From IMG/VR virus record IMGVR_UViG_3300046692_000091, positions 79,261-143,260 of that record: a stretch of 64,000 bases of DNA, one strand, 5' to 3'. The translations under genes and the position numbers were made by a program. Every line of letters begins with the position of its first letter. The first letter of the stretch is position 1. This stretch comes from a virus. The notes under the pieces are model-generated. The model was not told the DNA's origin, made no database searches, and saw only the letters and a program-made list of their open reading frames with translations. This document shows positions 8,529 to 16,840 of this stretch, in pieces.

Positions 8529-8792
8529 TTATGCAAAGCACGTATGTTTGGGGTCACCAGTGGCCTGGTCGTTACATGTAGCACGCATTCCTGCCAATAC
8601 CACGGGAATGCCATTGATTGTAAAGATTGCACTCCCTGTAGGCATTACAGCGCTTGCATGTGAACCACTACCATGTCCTGTTACGGATGCACCCACTGTA
8701 GCAATAGGAATACCATTGATTGTTGCGATGGATTGAGTAGGTTGGATAATACCACCAGCCGTATCAACACCCGCTCTTGAAATACCTGCCAT
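8529..8792 (-). CDS. PAAR-repeat spike tip protein
   Basis: The 87-aa protein contains the repeated INGIPIATVG and INGIPVVLAG hairpins around HGSGSHASAVMPTGSA. Together with H84 and the cysteines near the C-terminus, this is the PAAR cone architecture that sharpens contractile tail spikes (phage, T6SS). Histidine and cysteine side chains normally bind one metal ion at the tip. It starts at 8792 after GGGGTGA, only 3 bp past the stop of the spike gene upstream, so the two are translated together and presumably assemble as needle plus tip. Confidence 0.85.
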   Translation of the reverse strand: MAGISRAGVDTAGGIIQPTQSIATINGIPIATVGASVTGHGSGSHASAVMPTGSAIFTINGIPVVLAGMRATCNDQATGDPKHTCFA

Positions 8793-8795
8793 ATG

Positions 8796-9662
8796 TCACC
8801 CCACGATAGCAAAACCACCAGATGCTTTGATTAGTACCTTACCACCACCGATAGTGATGTCAGGAGCCGCTATGTTGACCGTTGAAGACTTACTGGTAAC
8901 ATTGGTGGTCTGCGTGCTTACCGTGTCAGGAGTGAGCTTGTAGACGGTTCCACCTACGGTTAACGTAATAGATTCCGATGCAAACAATTCGATCGTGTTT
9001 CTTTCGATCTTAATGAACGAGCCATCGGCATTCTTCAGCTGGATTCTATTCTCACGAGATACGATTTCAATCTCATTACCAATATCGTCAGTGATAGTAA
9101 ACTCGCCTTCACCGGTATTGAACTGTTGTGTCCAAGCGTAAGGTTCACTATTGGCTTTGGATGTGCCAATGGTAAAGTGTTTGTCATGTGCTGATACAGC
9201 TAAGTAATAACACGTAGTAAAGTCAATACCACCACCCGCAGGGTTAGGGGAAGCGTTCCAGGTATAGACAACTGATTCTAATGCCCGTAGTTCGTTCTTT
9301 AAGGCCAGTGAGCGCCAATAGTATTTGTCCGAGTCTCCTAGTCGCCACACTTCCACGAGTTCGTTACGACGTATGTCAGGAGGTGTGGCACGGTTGTCCT
9401 CGGAAGGTAACCATTCACATGGAACGGATCGTTCTGCTGTTGTTTTGACTTGATGGGTTGCTCCATCAGTGTCTTGCCATTCTCTCGTGGTTTCTTTAGG
9501 GTCGAATTTAATCTCTCCGTCAGTAGCCATCGCCTTCTCGTTCATAAGAACGTTCAGTGTTTTAGAGTTACGGGGCTTGTTTTCTTTAGATGTGCCGACC
9601 GAAACTAATCGGAACATCGATGCAGCTTGTCCGCTAATTGGTTTATCTTTTGCTTGTTCCAT
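8796..9662 (-). CDS. Central baseplate spike protein (gpV/gp5-C/VgrG-like)
   Basis: This 288-aa protein has an OB-fold-like middle (residues about 60-200). It ends in a repetitive Thr/Ser/Ile-rich segment (TVNIAAPDITIGGGKVLIKA) typical of the triple-stranded beta-helix of gp5/gpV spikes. I chose ATG 9662 because AAGGA lies 7 bases upstream; an in-frame TTG nine codons earlier has no ribosome site. It is followed directly by the PAAR tip gene. It should form the trimeric membrane-piercing needle under the tail tube. No lysozyme domain is fused to it; wall degradation is probably supplied by the transglycosylase protein at 28260. Confidence 0.75.
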   Translation of the reverse strand: MEQAKDKPISGQAASMFRLVSVGTSKENKPRNSKTLNVLMNEKAMATDGEIKFDPKETTREWQDTDGATHQVKTTAERSVPCEWLPSEDNRATPPDIRRNELVEVWRLGDSDKYYWRSLALKNELRALESVVYTWNASPNPAGGGIDFTTCYYLAVSAHDKHFTIGTSKANSEPYAWTQQFNTGEGEFTITDDIGNEIEIVSRENRIQLKNADGSFIKIERNTIELFASESITLTVGGTVYKLTPDTVSTQTTNVTSKSSTVNIAAPDITIGGGKVLIKASGGFAIVG

Positions 9663-9681
9663 TTTGGTATCCTTGAAGATT

Positions 9682-9710
9682 ATACTCAAGTGCCAGATCT
9701 AATGTAGACA
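9682..9710 (+). promoter_or_regulatory. Repeated intergenic element, copy 1 (putative promoter)
   Basis: ATACTC, 8 bases, then GATCTAATGTAGACA. A copy with the same internal spacing lies at 37301-37329, with 24 of 29 positions identical. Both lie 35-40 bases upstream of plus-strand start codons. It differs from the TATATTAC early promoters. Confidence 0.5.
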
Positions 9711-9744
9711 ACGGCGCTAAGAATAAGGAAGGGGGCTTTTTACT

Positions 9745-12237
9745 GTGTATTTACAACTAGTGAAACTAGTGCGCTACAAACGATTGATGCTAAAGAACAT
9801 CCAAAGTTTAGAGTGGACACCAACAAAGAACCTGATGGTGATCATTGGATCGAACGGTAGCGGGAAATCGTCATTGTTAGATGAGCTATCTCCACTTCCA
9901 TCTCATCACACTCAATTTGACAAACCTGGATCTAAAACAGTCCACTGCTTACATCGTGGTTCACGCTATGTATTGCATTCGGATTATGACCATGGTACAG
10001 GTCGTCATTCATTCATCCGTGATGACGTAGAACTAAATGAAGGTGGTACTTATCAAATCCAACTCGATCTCTGCAAACAAGAGTTCGGGATTCAACAAGA
10101 CATCCAGGATCTGATTACAGGGCGCACCAAGTTCTCCCAGCTACCGGTTAACAAACGTCGTGATTGGTTGACACGGGCATCACCAGTAGACCTAGGCTTT
10201 GCTTTTGCCCTGCTATCGAAAGTTAACGAACAAGCTAAAGCACAGAAGAACGTTATCGATCACATGACGAAACGTCTAGCTAACGAAAACATCGATATGT
10301 TGGATGACTCGGAGATCGCACGTCTGCGTCAAGAACGCCAACGTTTGACTGATCGTGTCAATACATTGTTCTTGCATCGTAATCCTGGAGCTAAGCCTTA
10401 CTTTGAAAACGTAGATCAAGCACAAAACATCCTGAAAGACATTTTGTTCCAAGCGCATGTATTGGTTCATGAACATCCACGATTGAATGATAGTGTTCGT
10501 GTTGCTAACAAAGGCGAATATAACCAACTGGTAAACCAACGACTGGCTAACATCCAAGCATCACAAGCAGTTATTGATCGGTTGATTGAAGAACTCGAAA
10601 GCATTCGTCAAACTACCCCATCACAAATGGAAAAGATTTCTCCTGAAGAGATCCAAGAACTAAAAGACCGTTATGCTGAGCACATGAACATTGTTACTGA
10701 ACGTAATGCTGTAGTTCAAGCATACCTCGGTGAGATCCCTTTATGTAAGACTGGCCTGTTCGGTGATCAACAAGCTAAACTCGAAGATGCCTTCGATCGA
10801 GCTTATACTTCGGTTATGTCTATTCCGAATAACGAAGATGGCGAACTGGCTACTAATATTGCACGAGACAAAAAAGAAAAGTTAACTGAGTACAAAACAA
10901 AACTACGTAGCGTTGAAGAGTTCATCTCCGAGACTATGCGCCGAATTGCTACACTGAAAGGTTGTGACCATGTTCAATGCCCTAACTGCCAACATACGTT
11001 CGCACCTGGTGTCGACCCTAAAGATATTCCGCAACTCGAAGAACGTTTGCAAAGAGCGTCTATCGCTGAGACACAATTCCAAAATGAGATTAAGTCCATT
11101 GAGGAATACCTCGAACGTTTTACTGATTACGCTGGATATGTTCAGCAATTTCAGCAGATCGCACGGGACCATAGAGACTTCGCAGATGTTTGGGCGTGGA
11201 TGGTTGCCGATGGAAGACTCTACCGTTCGCCGAGAACTATTGCACAAGCAGTGATTGCCTGGCACTCGGCACAACAAGCAATGATTGAAGCCGAAGTTCA
11301 GATAGAACATGCTAAGCAAATCGAAGCACGTTTGAAGATGATCGAAGCAATTGACTTTGATGCTGCTGGTTATATGTTGAAACGAGCTGCAGATTTGGAA
11401 GCAGAAGTTAACCAAAAATTGTTGTCGCAACAATCAACCCGTAGCGCTATCGAAGAGTATGTTCACTCTGGCAATAATGTGGACATGTATATCGAACGCG
11501 TAAACAAGCTGTTGACTCAATATGAACAATGGCGCGATAAAGCAGAGAAGCATTCCGAGTGGTTGTTAGATCGTGCATTCGAATCTGAGATCGATGCTAC
11601 CCATCAACAACTGGCTACCATGGGTAATCGGTTGCGTGAAGCAGAACGTCGTGATACCGAGATTCGTTTGCTGGAAGATACAGTAGCTGATGCTGCTGAC
11701 GCTCATGGCGATTTGCAGCTATTGGCCAAAGCATTATCTCCTAAGGGTGGTTTGATTGGTCAGTACCTGTTAGGTTTCTTGCAGGGTGTAACGCAGTTGG
11801 TTAATGCGGTGATCAGTGAAGTATGGACTTATCCAATGGAAGTCTTGCCTTCGAAGATGGATCGTGATGATCTGGACTATAAGTTCCCGATGTCTATTTC
11901 TAATGGAGCAGTTGAGCCAGCCGATATTGATATGGGTTCTGACTCCCAACGTGAGATCGTTAACTTCGCATTCCGTATTGCTCTGTTGAAGTTCCTAGGA
12001 TTTGATGACTTCCCTCTAATGCTGGATGAGTTCGGTCGTACCTTCGATGAACAGCATCGCGCTAACTTGATTCCGTTCATTGCGCGCATGATTGAACTGG
12101 GTCAATACCAGCAGATTTTTTATATCAGCCACTATGAGAATACTCATGGTGCTTTTAACCAAGCGGAGATTGTTGTACTCGATCCAACCAACGTAACCGT
12201 CCCTGAGCAATTCAATAAAAATTTGGTGATGACTTGA
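9745..12237 (+). CDS. SbcC/Rad50/gp46-like SMC-type ATPase
   Basis: This 830-aa protein starts with GTG at 9745 after AAGGAAGGGGG. It has a Walker A motif (GSNGSGKSS, residues 35-43) and long coiled-coil arms. A CPNC zinc hook (412-415) sits at the apex, and Walker B LMLDEF (D761/E762) is near the C-terminus. This is the Rad50/SbcC plan. These ATPases act with an Mre11/SbcD nuclease on DNA ends in recombination and repair. No nuclease partner gene lies nearby, unlike the usual sbcDC pair, so it must be elsewhere or come from the host. The gene is alone between the spike operon and an early module. Confidence 0.88.
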   Translation: MYLQLVKLVRYKRLMLKNIQSLEWTPTKNLMVIIGSNGSGKSSLLDELSPLPSHHTQFDKPGSKTVHCLHRGSRYVLHSDYDHGTGRHSFIRDDVELNEGGTYQIQLDLCKQEFGIQQDIQDLITGRTKFSQLPVNKRRDWLTRASPVDLGFAFALLSKVNEQAKAQKNVIDHMTKRLANENIDMLDDSEIARLRQERQRLTDRVNTLFLHRNPGAKPYFENVDQAQNILKDILFQAHVLVHEHPRLNDSVRVANKGEYNQLVNQRLANIQASQAVIDRLIEELESIRQTTPSQMEKISPEEIQELKDRYAEHMNIVTERNAVVQAYLGEIPLCKTGLFGDQQAKLEDAFDRAYTSVMSIPNNEDGELATNIARDKKEKLTEYKTKLRSVEEFISETMRRIATLKGCDHVQCPNCQHTFAPGVDPKDIPQLEERLQRASIAETQFQNEIKSIEEYLERFTDYAGYVQQFQQIARDHRDFADVWAWMVADGRLYRSPRTIAQAVIAWHSAQQAMIEAEVQIEHAKQIEARLKMIEAIDFDAAGYMLKRAADLEAEVNQKLLSQQSTRSAIEEYVHSGNNVDMYIERVNKLLTQYEQWRDKAEKHSEWLLDRAFESEIDATHQQLATMGNRLREAERRDTEIRLLEDTVADAADAHGDLQLLAKALSPKGGLIGQYLLGFLQGVTQLVNAVISEVWTYPMEVLPSKMDRDDLDYKFPMSISNGAVEPADIDMGSDSQREIVNFAFRIALLKFLGFDDFPLMLDEFGRTFDEQHRANLIPFIARMIELGQYQQIFYISHYENTHGAFNQAEIVVLDPTNVTVPEQFNKNLVMT

Positions 12238-12263
12238 TAGTGACAGCTTGTGTAATTGTCGGG

Positions 12264-12281
12264 GGTGGCCTTTGGGTCGCC
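12264..12281 (+). terminator. Hairpin terminator after the SbcC-like gene
   Basis: GGTGGCC-TTTG-GGTCGCC, with two G-U pairs. No U-run follows, so it is weaker than the others. Confidence 0.5.
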
Positions 12282-12320
12282 TACCGGCGGTTGCAAAGAC
12301 TTATGTCTTAATGCATTAAT

Positions 12321-12342
12321 TCTCAGATCTATATTACAACTG
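12321..12342 (+). promoter_or_regulatory. phiKZ-type early promoter
   Basis: TCTATATTACAACTGTGAAT with core TATATTAC at 12330-12337, about 32 bp before the gene at 12369. It matches the AT-rich motif reported for the phiKZ virion RNA polymerase. Confidence 0.8.
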
Positions 12343-12368
12343 TGAATCTAAACCCCTAAAGGACTTTT

Positions 12369-12878
12369 ATGTCTACCACATATTCACTGAAAGCATTTGC
12401 TTCGAGATATTCCTTGACGGTTGAACAATTGTTCGATCGCACCTGGATGCTTTATGACATCACCAAACTGAATATCCGCCATCTCAGTCATCCGATTACG
12501 TTTATCCATGACGGCAATCCAATCCCTGAGTTCTTCGAATATCGTAAGCCGGGCGTTAACGGACATATGGTTCGTGGTTCATTCATGAATCAGGTTCATG
12601 ATTTGACTGTTAATGAACGCGACATTCAAGCTTGGTTCGATGCAGCTCAATCCACCCGTGATCAACGAGCAACGAATACATACAACGCCAGCCATTTGTG
12701 CTGCCATGGACATACTTGGTTCCAGTCTTTCTGGGCTACGAACAAGTCACCGAAAGCTTTGTTGTGCTGGCACATCGTCAACCGTAACCAACAGATCGAA
12801 GACATCAAGAATCCTCCTCCTGTAAAAGAAGCTGAACCTAGTTTCTTCGACAACATCAAGAAAAAGCTTTTCGCTTAA
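12369..12878 (+). CDS. Early protein of unknown function (169 aa)
   Basis: This is the first gene behind the early promoter at 12330 and starts after AAAGGAC. The protein is soluble and rich in His, Trp and Asn in its second half (HLCCHGHTWFQSFW), with a Lys-rich C-terminal tail (FFDNIKKKLF). The clustered CC, H and H residues could bind metal, but no known finger spacing is present. Its position at the head of an early operon suggests an immediate-early host-takeover role; that is inference only. Confidence 0.5.
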   Translation: MSTTYSLKAFASRYSLTVEQLFDRTWMLYDITKLNIRHLSHPITFIHDGNPIPEFFEYRKPGVNGHMVRGSFMNQVHDLTVNERDIQAWFDAAQSTRDQRATNTYNASHLCCHGHTWFQSFWATNKSPKALLCWHIVNRNQQIEDIKNPPPVKEAEPSFFDNIKKKLFA

Positions 12879-12886
12879 GGTATCAA

Positions 12887-13291
12887 ATGGAACGCGATTA
12901 CTTCACCGAAACACTTCCTGAATTCCGTACTCCTCGTGCCAATGCTGGTATTCGGCAGAAGGATGATGTTATCCGTAATGTTACTACCTGGGTCTGTACA
13001 CTCGTTGACTCGATGGATCAGGATAATTGGTTTTTCGCTGTTAAGGTTAAACATACTGGTGGTGAACTGGATGGGAAAGAAGAAGTTCATTTCTTTCTAG
13101 ATGAACGTGATGCATGGTTGTTCCGTGCAAACCGACTGGGCTCTAAGGAAGTGCACTGGGTTTCCTATGAGCGCTATCTGAACATGCAACGCAAAGTAGT
13201 AGAGGAAGGAGAGATCAAAGTAATGGACTTCTCCGAACGTACCCTGTGGGATGGCTACACCCTCCAGGAAATCCGTAATCTAAAAGCGTGA
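12887..13291 (+). CDS. Early protein of unknown function (134 aa)
   Basis: It starts at 12887 after AAGGTATCAA, 8 bp past the previous stop, and is probably co-transcribed from 12330. The protein is soluble, acidic and rich in aromatic residues (DNWFFAVKVKH, VHFFLDERDAWLF). No family is recognised. Confidence 0.5.
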   Translation: MERDYFTETLPEFRTPRANAGIRQKDDVIRNVTTWVCTLVDSMDQDNWFFAVKVKHTGGELDGKEEVHFFLDERDAWLFRANRLGSKEVHWVSYERYLNMQRKVVEEGEIKVMDFSERTLWDGYTLQEIRNLKA

Positions 13292-13298
13292 GGTGGTT

Positions 13299-13514
13299 AT
13301 GTTGACAGGTTATAAAATCGCAGTACTTATGCTGCTTTACTTTGCAGTGTTCTATTTGTTCTTGGTAGACCCATGGCGCCATCTGTTGGTACAGGTTGCA
13401 CGTAAGTACCGCAATCAAGTAGCGTACTGGACGAACATCGTGATGGGTAGTATTCACATCTTGTTCAGCATCTACATCATCGGTTGTGTCATTCACTTTG
13501 TCTGGAACCTGTAA
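13299..13514 (+). CDS. Small membrane protein, two membrane segments (71 aa)
   Basis: ATG 13299 was preferred over an in-frame GTG at 13293 because GAGGTGG then has normal spacing. Hydrophobic stretches at about residues 6-24 and 46-66 flank a basic loop (RKYRNQ), giving a two-pass inner-membrane hairpin. It is the first of four small membrane proteins in this early cluster. The function is unknown. Confidence 0.55.
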   Translation: MLTGYKIAVLMLLYFAVFYLFLVDPWRHLLVQVARKYRNQVAYWTNIVMGSIHILFSIYIIGCVIHFVWNL

Positions 13515-13766
13515 ATGTCGGAACTTGCAAACATCCTAAAGAGCCTTGCAGTGCAAGGGCGTAGTCGGTCTTCGGATAAACTCGCCTTGCTCTGCATTGC
13601 TGCTACTTCTGTTTCTGTAGATAACCCAGAACTGATGAAGAAGCTCAAAACGTTTACAATGGAATGGCGTTCGGTAGAAGGCGAGATCGTGCCATTCATC
13701 CGTACAGAATTCCATGAAGAACTACCGAAGCCAGATGACCGCTCACGCGGTGGTTTCATGGGTTGA
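13515..13766 (+). CDS. Early protein of unknown function (83 aa)
   Basis: The start codon follows the previous stop with no gap, which indicates translational coupling. The protein is soluble and mixed-charge with a predicted helical N-terminus; no motif was recognised. Confidence 0.5.
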   Translation: MSELANILKSLAVQGRSRSSDKLALLCIAATSVSVDNPELMKKLKTFTMEWRSVEGEIVPFIRTEFHEELPKPDDRSRGGFMG

Positions 13767-13775
13767 TTGAAAACT

Positions 13776-13798
13776 TTTAAAGAGCTATATTACTACTG
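13776..13798 (+). promoter_or_regulatory. phiKZ-type early promoter
   Basis: TTTAAAGAGCTATATTACTA with core TATATTAC at 13786-13793. It drives the membrane-protein cluster starting at 13823. Confidence 0.8.
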
Positions 13799-13822
13799 TG
13801 CATATACCAAAAGGATTCACCA

Positions 13823-14047
13823 GTGCTTGAGTTTTATCAATCGCTAGACTGGGTCTTCCAGACCACAATCATCCTGTTCCTGATCTACTTGTTGATCAAG
13901 TGGTTCGGAAAAGTGGTAACTGCATTGTTAGTCGTTATCCATCCACTACTCGGTGGCGTGGTCGGCATAGCAATGATTCTCGAAGCAATAGTCACAGGAC
14001 TCTTTGTCGTGTGGTCTGTAGTTAAACTGCTCATCCTACTTTTGTAA
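13823..14047 (+). CDS. Small membrane protein, two membrane segments (74 aa)
   Basis: It starts with GTG at 13823 after AAAGGA. Hydrophobic runs cover about residues 11-26 and 30-73, with one basic WFGK turn, so most of the protein is membrane-embedded. It sits directly behind its own early promoter. Such tiny early membrane proteins in jumbo phages may act on the host envelope, but there is no direct evidence for that here. Confidence 0.55.
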   Translation: MLEFYQSLDWVFQTTIILFLIYLLIKWFGKVVTALLVVIHPLLGGVVGIAMILEAIVTGLFVVWSVVKLLILLL

Positions 14048-14059
14048 AGGAATTCAATC

Positions 14060-14227
14060 ATGTCGACGATCAAAATTGGTAAAGTCTCGTTTAACCTAAA
14101 AACTGGCAAAGTCAATATCGATCGTCGCACGATCAAGAAAGCCGCCCCATCCTGGCATCACGTTGCATATGTGGCAGCTGGTCTGCTGGCTACAGCTGTA
14201 GTCGCAGATTACATCCGAAACAAATAA
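14060..14227 (+). CDS. Tiny single-pass membrane protein (55 aa)
   Basis: It begins with ATG at 14060 after AAAGGAATTC, 12 bp past the previous stop. A basic soluble N-terminus (KIGKVSFNLKTGKVNIDRRT) precedes one membrane helix at about residues 35-50 (HVAYVAAGLLATAVVADYI). The gene is small but has a good ribosome site and operon context. Confidence 0.6.
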   Translation: MSTIKIGKVSFNLKTGKVNIDRRTIKKAAPSWHHVAYVAAGLLATAVVADYIRNK

Positions 14228-14260
14228 ACTGAATCTCAATAACCCAAATGGAGTAACACC

Positions 14261-14434
14261 ATGAAATTTTCCACCTTCGCTGTTGTAGCTGGTATCGCTG
14301 CAGTTGGTTTCGTAGCGCACCGCTTCCTGACTGGCAGCGAATCGCTTGAAGTTGCAACCCCGGATGAAGCTCTTCCGGAATCCCCAGTGCTGCTTCTGCC
14401 AGCACCGACCACGGTTGAAACTCAGGCAGAGTGA
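14261..14434 (+). CDS. Tiny membrane-anchored protein with Pro/Glu-rich tail (57 aa)
   Basis: It begins with ATG at 14261 after GGAG. Residues 4-23 (STFAVVAGIAAVGFVAHRFL) form an N-terminal membrane anchor or uncleaved signal. The rest is acidic and Pro-rich and presumably periplasmic. It is the last gene before a strong terminator. The function is unknown. Confidence 0.6.
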   Translation: MKFSTFAVVAGIAAVGFVAHRFLTGSESLEVATPDEALPESPVLLLPAPTTVETQAE

Positions 14435-14440
14435 CATACC

Positions 14441-14464
14441 GCCCCCTCCTTTACGGGAGGGGGC
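14441..14464. terminator. Strong GC-rich terminator between convergent genes
   Basis: GCCCCCTCC-TTTACG-GGAGGGGGC, followed by TTCAATTTTC. It sits between the plus-strand early cluster and the minus gene ending at 14481. Confidence 0.85.
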
Positions 14465-14480
14465 AGGTTCAATTTTCTTT

Positions 14481-14936
14481 TTATTCGTCCTGCTCTTGAG
14501 CATCCCGAATCAGCTTCATCCGATCCTGGAATTGGTCAGAAGTTTCGTTAACCAAACCGATGTGTTCTTCACCATCAGCGTGTTCGAAGTTACCCAAGTC
14601 TTCCAGCTTAAGATCTGGTACTCGTCCCGATGGGATAGTGTGAACTTCACCTGGTAGAATAGCAAACGGGTTCTGGTTCTTAGCTTGACGGATGATCTCT
14701 GCCATAGTGCTAAGAAGATCGTTGTTAGACTTGTTACCTTCCTGCTCGATCTGGTTACGTTTAGCCGAGATAGCAGTTTGTGTATGGTCCTTAGTAGCTT
14801 TAAGGATAATATCGATATCGTCTTTATCACATTGAGCGAGACCTTTCGACATCTTCTCGATAACGATTGTTTCCCGGATCTCTTGACCCCAGGCTAATTG
14901 TTCGTCATATGTCATAGCTTGAGCGGCGTGACTCAT
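14481..14936 (-). CDS. Acidic protein of unknown function (151 aa)
   Basis: It starts at 14936 after AAGGAAGC. The protein is mostly helical and charged, with a [14 protein letters not shown]-type coil and an acidic C-terminus ([10 protein letters not shown]). It is an isolated minus-strand gene between two plus-strand early modules. No enzyme or DNA-binding motif was recognised. Confidence 0.5.
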   Translation of the reverse strand: MSHAAQAMTYDEQLAWGQEIRETIVIEKMSKGLAQCDKDDIDIILKATKDHTQTAISAKRNQIEQEGNKSNNDLLSTMAEIIRQAKNQNPFAILPGEVHTIPSGRVPDLKLEDLGNFEHADGEEHIGLVNETSDQFQDRMKLIRDAQEQDE

Positions 14937-14958
14937 GATGTGCTTCCTTATTATTTGC

Positions 14959-14974
14959 GAGTAACCGATTACTC
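14959..14974. repeat. Inverted repeat in divergent intergenic region
   Basis: GAGTAA-CCGA-TTACTC lies between divergent genes, followed by AACAATATACCG. The second stretch only loosely resembles the early promoter core. It could be an operator or a short leader hairpin. Confidence 0.35.
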
Positions 14975-15019
14975 AACTGATTAACAATATACCGTAAACG
15001 GCATTCTGGAGTTCATAAG

Positions 15020-15571
15020 ATGTTCTCGAAGATCATCAATAAATACAGGGCTTGGCGATTAAATTCTAAGCTCGAACAATATGCGGAGATCCTCGAAGAC
15101 ATCGACGGGGCAAACTGCAAACCTGAAGAGTACCCCGTAAAGCTCAAAGAGTTCTGGCGGTTGTTTGACATGTCACTGTTGGATGACCTGGTCATTCGTG
15201 ATGTGATGGGGCATACTGGACAGTTAAGGCATCGTACATTCGCTCAGCTACACCAACTGATGTTGGATGCGAATGATGCTATCGCTAACGAGCAAGACTC
15301 CCGGATTGAATACGTAACTCGAACTGGCATGCTGCATCAAGCAGAAGTCGAGCTAGACAATTACTTCTACGATCCGATCCATGGTCATCTGGGTATTAAA
15401 GATTGCCTGGAGCAACTGCGTCAACTGTTACAAGCCCATTGCGGTATCCTGGAGAACATCGAAGATACGTACGGGCAACGCAAGATGCTACATGTGTACT
15501 ATGACATTTATACGCTGTCAGATCTGATCATTGATATCATTCACGATAAAGGGGAATCCGTATACAACTAG
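15020..15571 (+). CDS. Protein of unknown function (183 aa)
   Basis: It starts at 15020 after GGAG. The protein is all-helical in character, rich in Leu, His and acidic residues, with a basic N-terminus (KIINKYRAWRLNSKL). It has no membrane segment or recognised motif. It lies in a plus-strand module with the internally duplicated protein at 15626. Confidence 0.5.
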   Translation: MFSKIINKYRAWRLNSKLEQYAEILEDIDGANCKPEEYPVKLKEFWRLFDMSLLDDLVIRDVMGHTGQLRHRTFAQLHQLMLDANDAIANEQDSRIEYVTRTGMLHQAEVELDNYFYDPIHGHLGIKDCLEQLRQLLQAHCGILENIEDTYGQRKMLHVYYDIYTLSDLIIDIIHDKGESVYN

Positions 15572-15625
15572 ACAGGTTTTAGCAATACCAAACCCTCTTA
15601 ACATCCACCGTAGGTGAATAGCAAC

Positions 15626-16372
15626 ATGGAATCCGTAAAAGATCTACTGACCGACCCCCTCAAAGGTAAGAATCGTGCCCAAGGCGTATTGTGCTATCTC
15701 TTTCGAGAAGTGCTGCTTTGGCGACGTGTGAATCAGATCGTTTGGAACAAGCGACTGAACGCGTACTTTGAAAAACCACATAACCAAGAAAAGCCAGATA
15801 AAGGGAACTTGAATAAAGCTCTCCTTAATGATGACTTGCCCTGGGCTGGTTTTAAGAAGGCGATGGACTTCCTCTCACCACTTGAAGCTAAGTTGGTGAT
15901 GGATTATACTTGGCGGGATGGCAGTAGCACTTCGTACGAGATCGTGATCGATCCAGCTGGTGATGAGAAGCATCAGTATAAAGACATCTTCACGTATGAA
16001 GGTTGTGACGTATTCAACAAAGCCAAAAAACCGGTATCGACGTTGGCATACCTGTTCCGGCATATCATCGCCCAAGAAGGAATAGATGAAGCCCAATGGG
16101 AACAGTTGTTCACGGACTATGCTGAAAATCCTGTTAATCAAGTTGGGGTTAAGAAATCCGAACTGAATGGCACCATCAGCATGATGAAGCGAGCACTCCT
16201 AGATGGGAAACTCTCGTGGAACGTGTTTAGACGTGGTGTGTTGTTACTGAAGCCACAAAAAGAAGTGTACACCTTGAAGTTGAAGTGGACTACCGACCCA
16301 CACTTGATCAATAGCATGCCCGATCAAGAATGGTCAGCCACTATCGAAGATCCGTACAGCGAGAAAGCGTAA
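15626..16372 (+). CDS. Internally duplicated protein of unknown function (248 aa)
   Basis: ATG 15626 is used (TAGGTGA upstream); an in-frame GTG at 15614 lacks a site. Two homologous halves are visible. Residues about 22-100 (LCYLFREVLL, LPWAGFKKAMDFLSP) align with about 143-229 (LAYLFRHIIA, LSWNVFRRGVLLLKP). The shared pattern is YLFR, then W, Y-x-E/KP, NQ, LN, L-x-W-x-x-F and L-x-P. This implies two copies of an approximately 85-residue domain. No known family was recognised. The stop overlaps the next start as TAATG. Confidence 0.55.
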   Translation: MESVKDLLTDPLKGKNRAQGVLCYLFREVLLWRRVNQIVWNKRLNAYFEKPHNQEKPDKGNLNKALLNDDLPWAGFKKAMDFLSPLEAKLVMDYTWRDGSSTSYEIVIDPAGDEKHQYKDIFTYEGCDVFNKAKKPVSTLAYLFRHIIAQEGIDEAQWEQLFTDYAENPVNQVGVKKSELNGTISMMKRALLDGKLSWNVFRRGVLLLKPQKEVYTLKLKWTTDPHLINSMPDQEWSATIEDPYSEKA

Positions 16373-16755
16373 TGCAGAAAGTTCTGAATCTTAGCACCAT
16401 CTCCCGTGATAACCCATTCTCGGTGGATAACCAAACGCCAAAGCAAACTGCGACAGGTTTGAACTTCCGTACATACCGCGGACTCCGTATGTATCTCATC
16501 ACGGGCTCTCTGGAGCCTGGGTGGCTTCGTGCTGTTTATCCGCATGACTTTGCTGTACTACATCAGAAGCAAGCGGCATACGTGTTCGTACGCGATCTGA
16601 AAGAAATCATGCGTGAAGCACTACAACGAGATATTGCCACTCGCCCAATGGTTGGATTGATTGCTCACCGTAAAACCGAGGTAGTAACGGCAGGTAATAC
16701 ATCCGCTGAATTCGAATGGCGTGATATTGTGACAGAGGTTGTAAAAGGTCTTTAA
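16372..16755 (+). CDS. Protein of unknown function (127 aa)
   Basis: ATG 16372 overlaps the preceding stop (TAATG), favouring it over an in-frame upstream start deep inside the previous gene. The protein is basic and soluble with no recognised motif. It ends at a UUCG terminator and is probably translated together with the duplicated-domain protein before it. Confidence 0.5.
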   Translation: MQKVLNLSTISRDNPFSVDNQTPKQTATGLNFRTYRGLRMYLITGSLEPGWLRAVYPHDFAVLHQKQAAYVFVRDLKEIMREALQRDIATRPMVGLIAHRKTEVVTAGNTSAEFEWRDIVTEVVKGL

Positions 16756-16763
16756 CCCAAACA

Positions 16764-16789
16764 AGTGGCTTCCCTTCGGGGAAGCTGCT
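16764..16789 (+). terminator. UUCG-loop terminator
   Basis: An 11-bp stem, AGTGGCTTCCC-TTCG-GGGAAGCTGCT (two G-U pairs), with TATG immediately after it. Confidence 0.8.
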
Positions 16790-16840
16790 ATGCCAGATCT
16801 TATGATCCTCATATTTTTTTTTTACTTCAAGGTGAGCAAA

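Noticed and set aside
8521-8736. 71-aa plus-strand frame opposite the PAAR gene
   Set aside because: The minus strand holds a convincing PAAR protein; this is its mirror and starts within the terminator.
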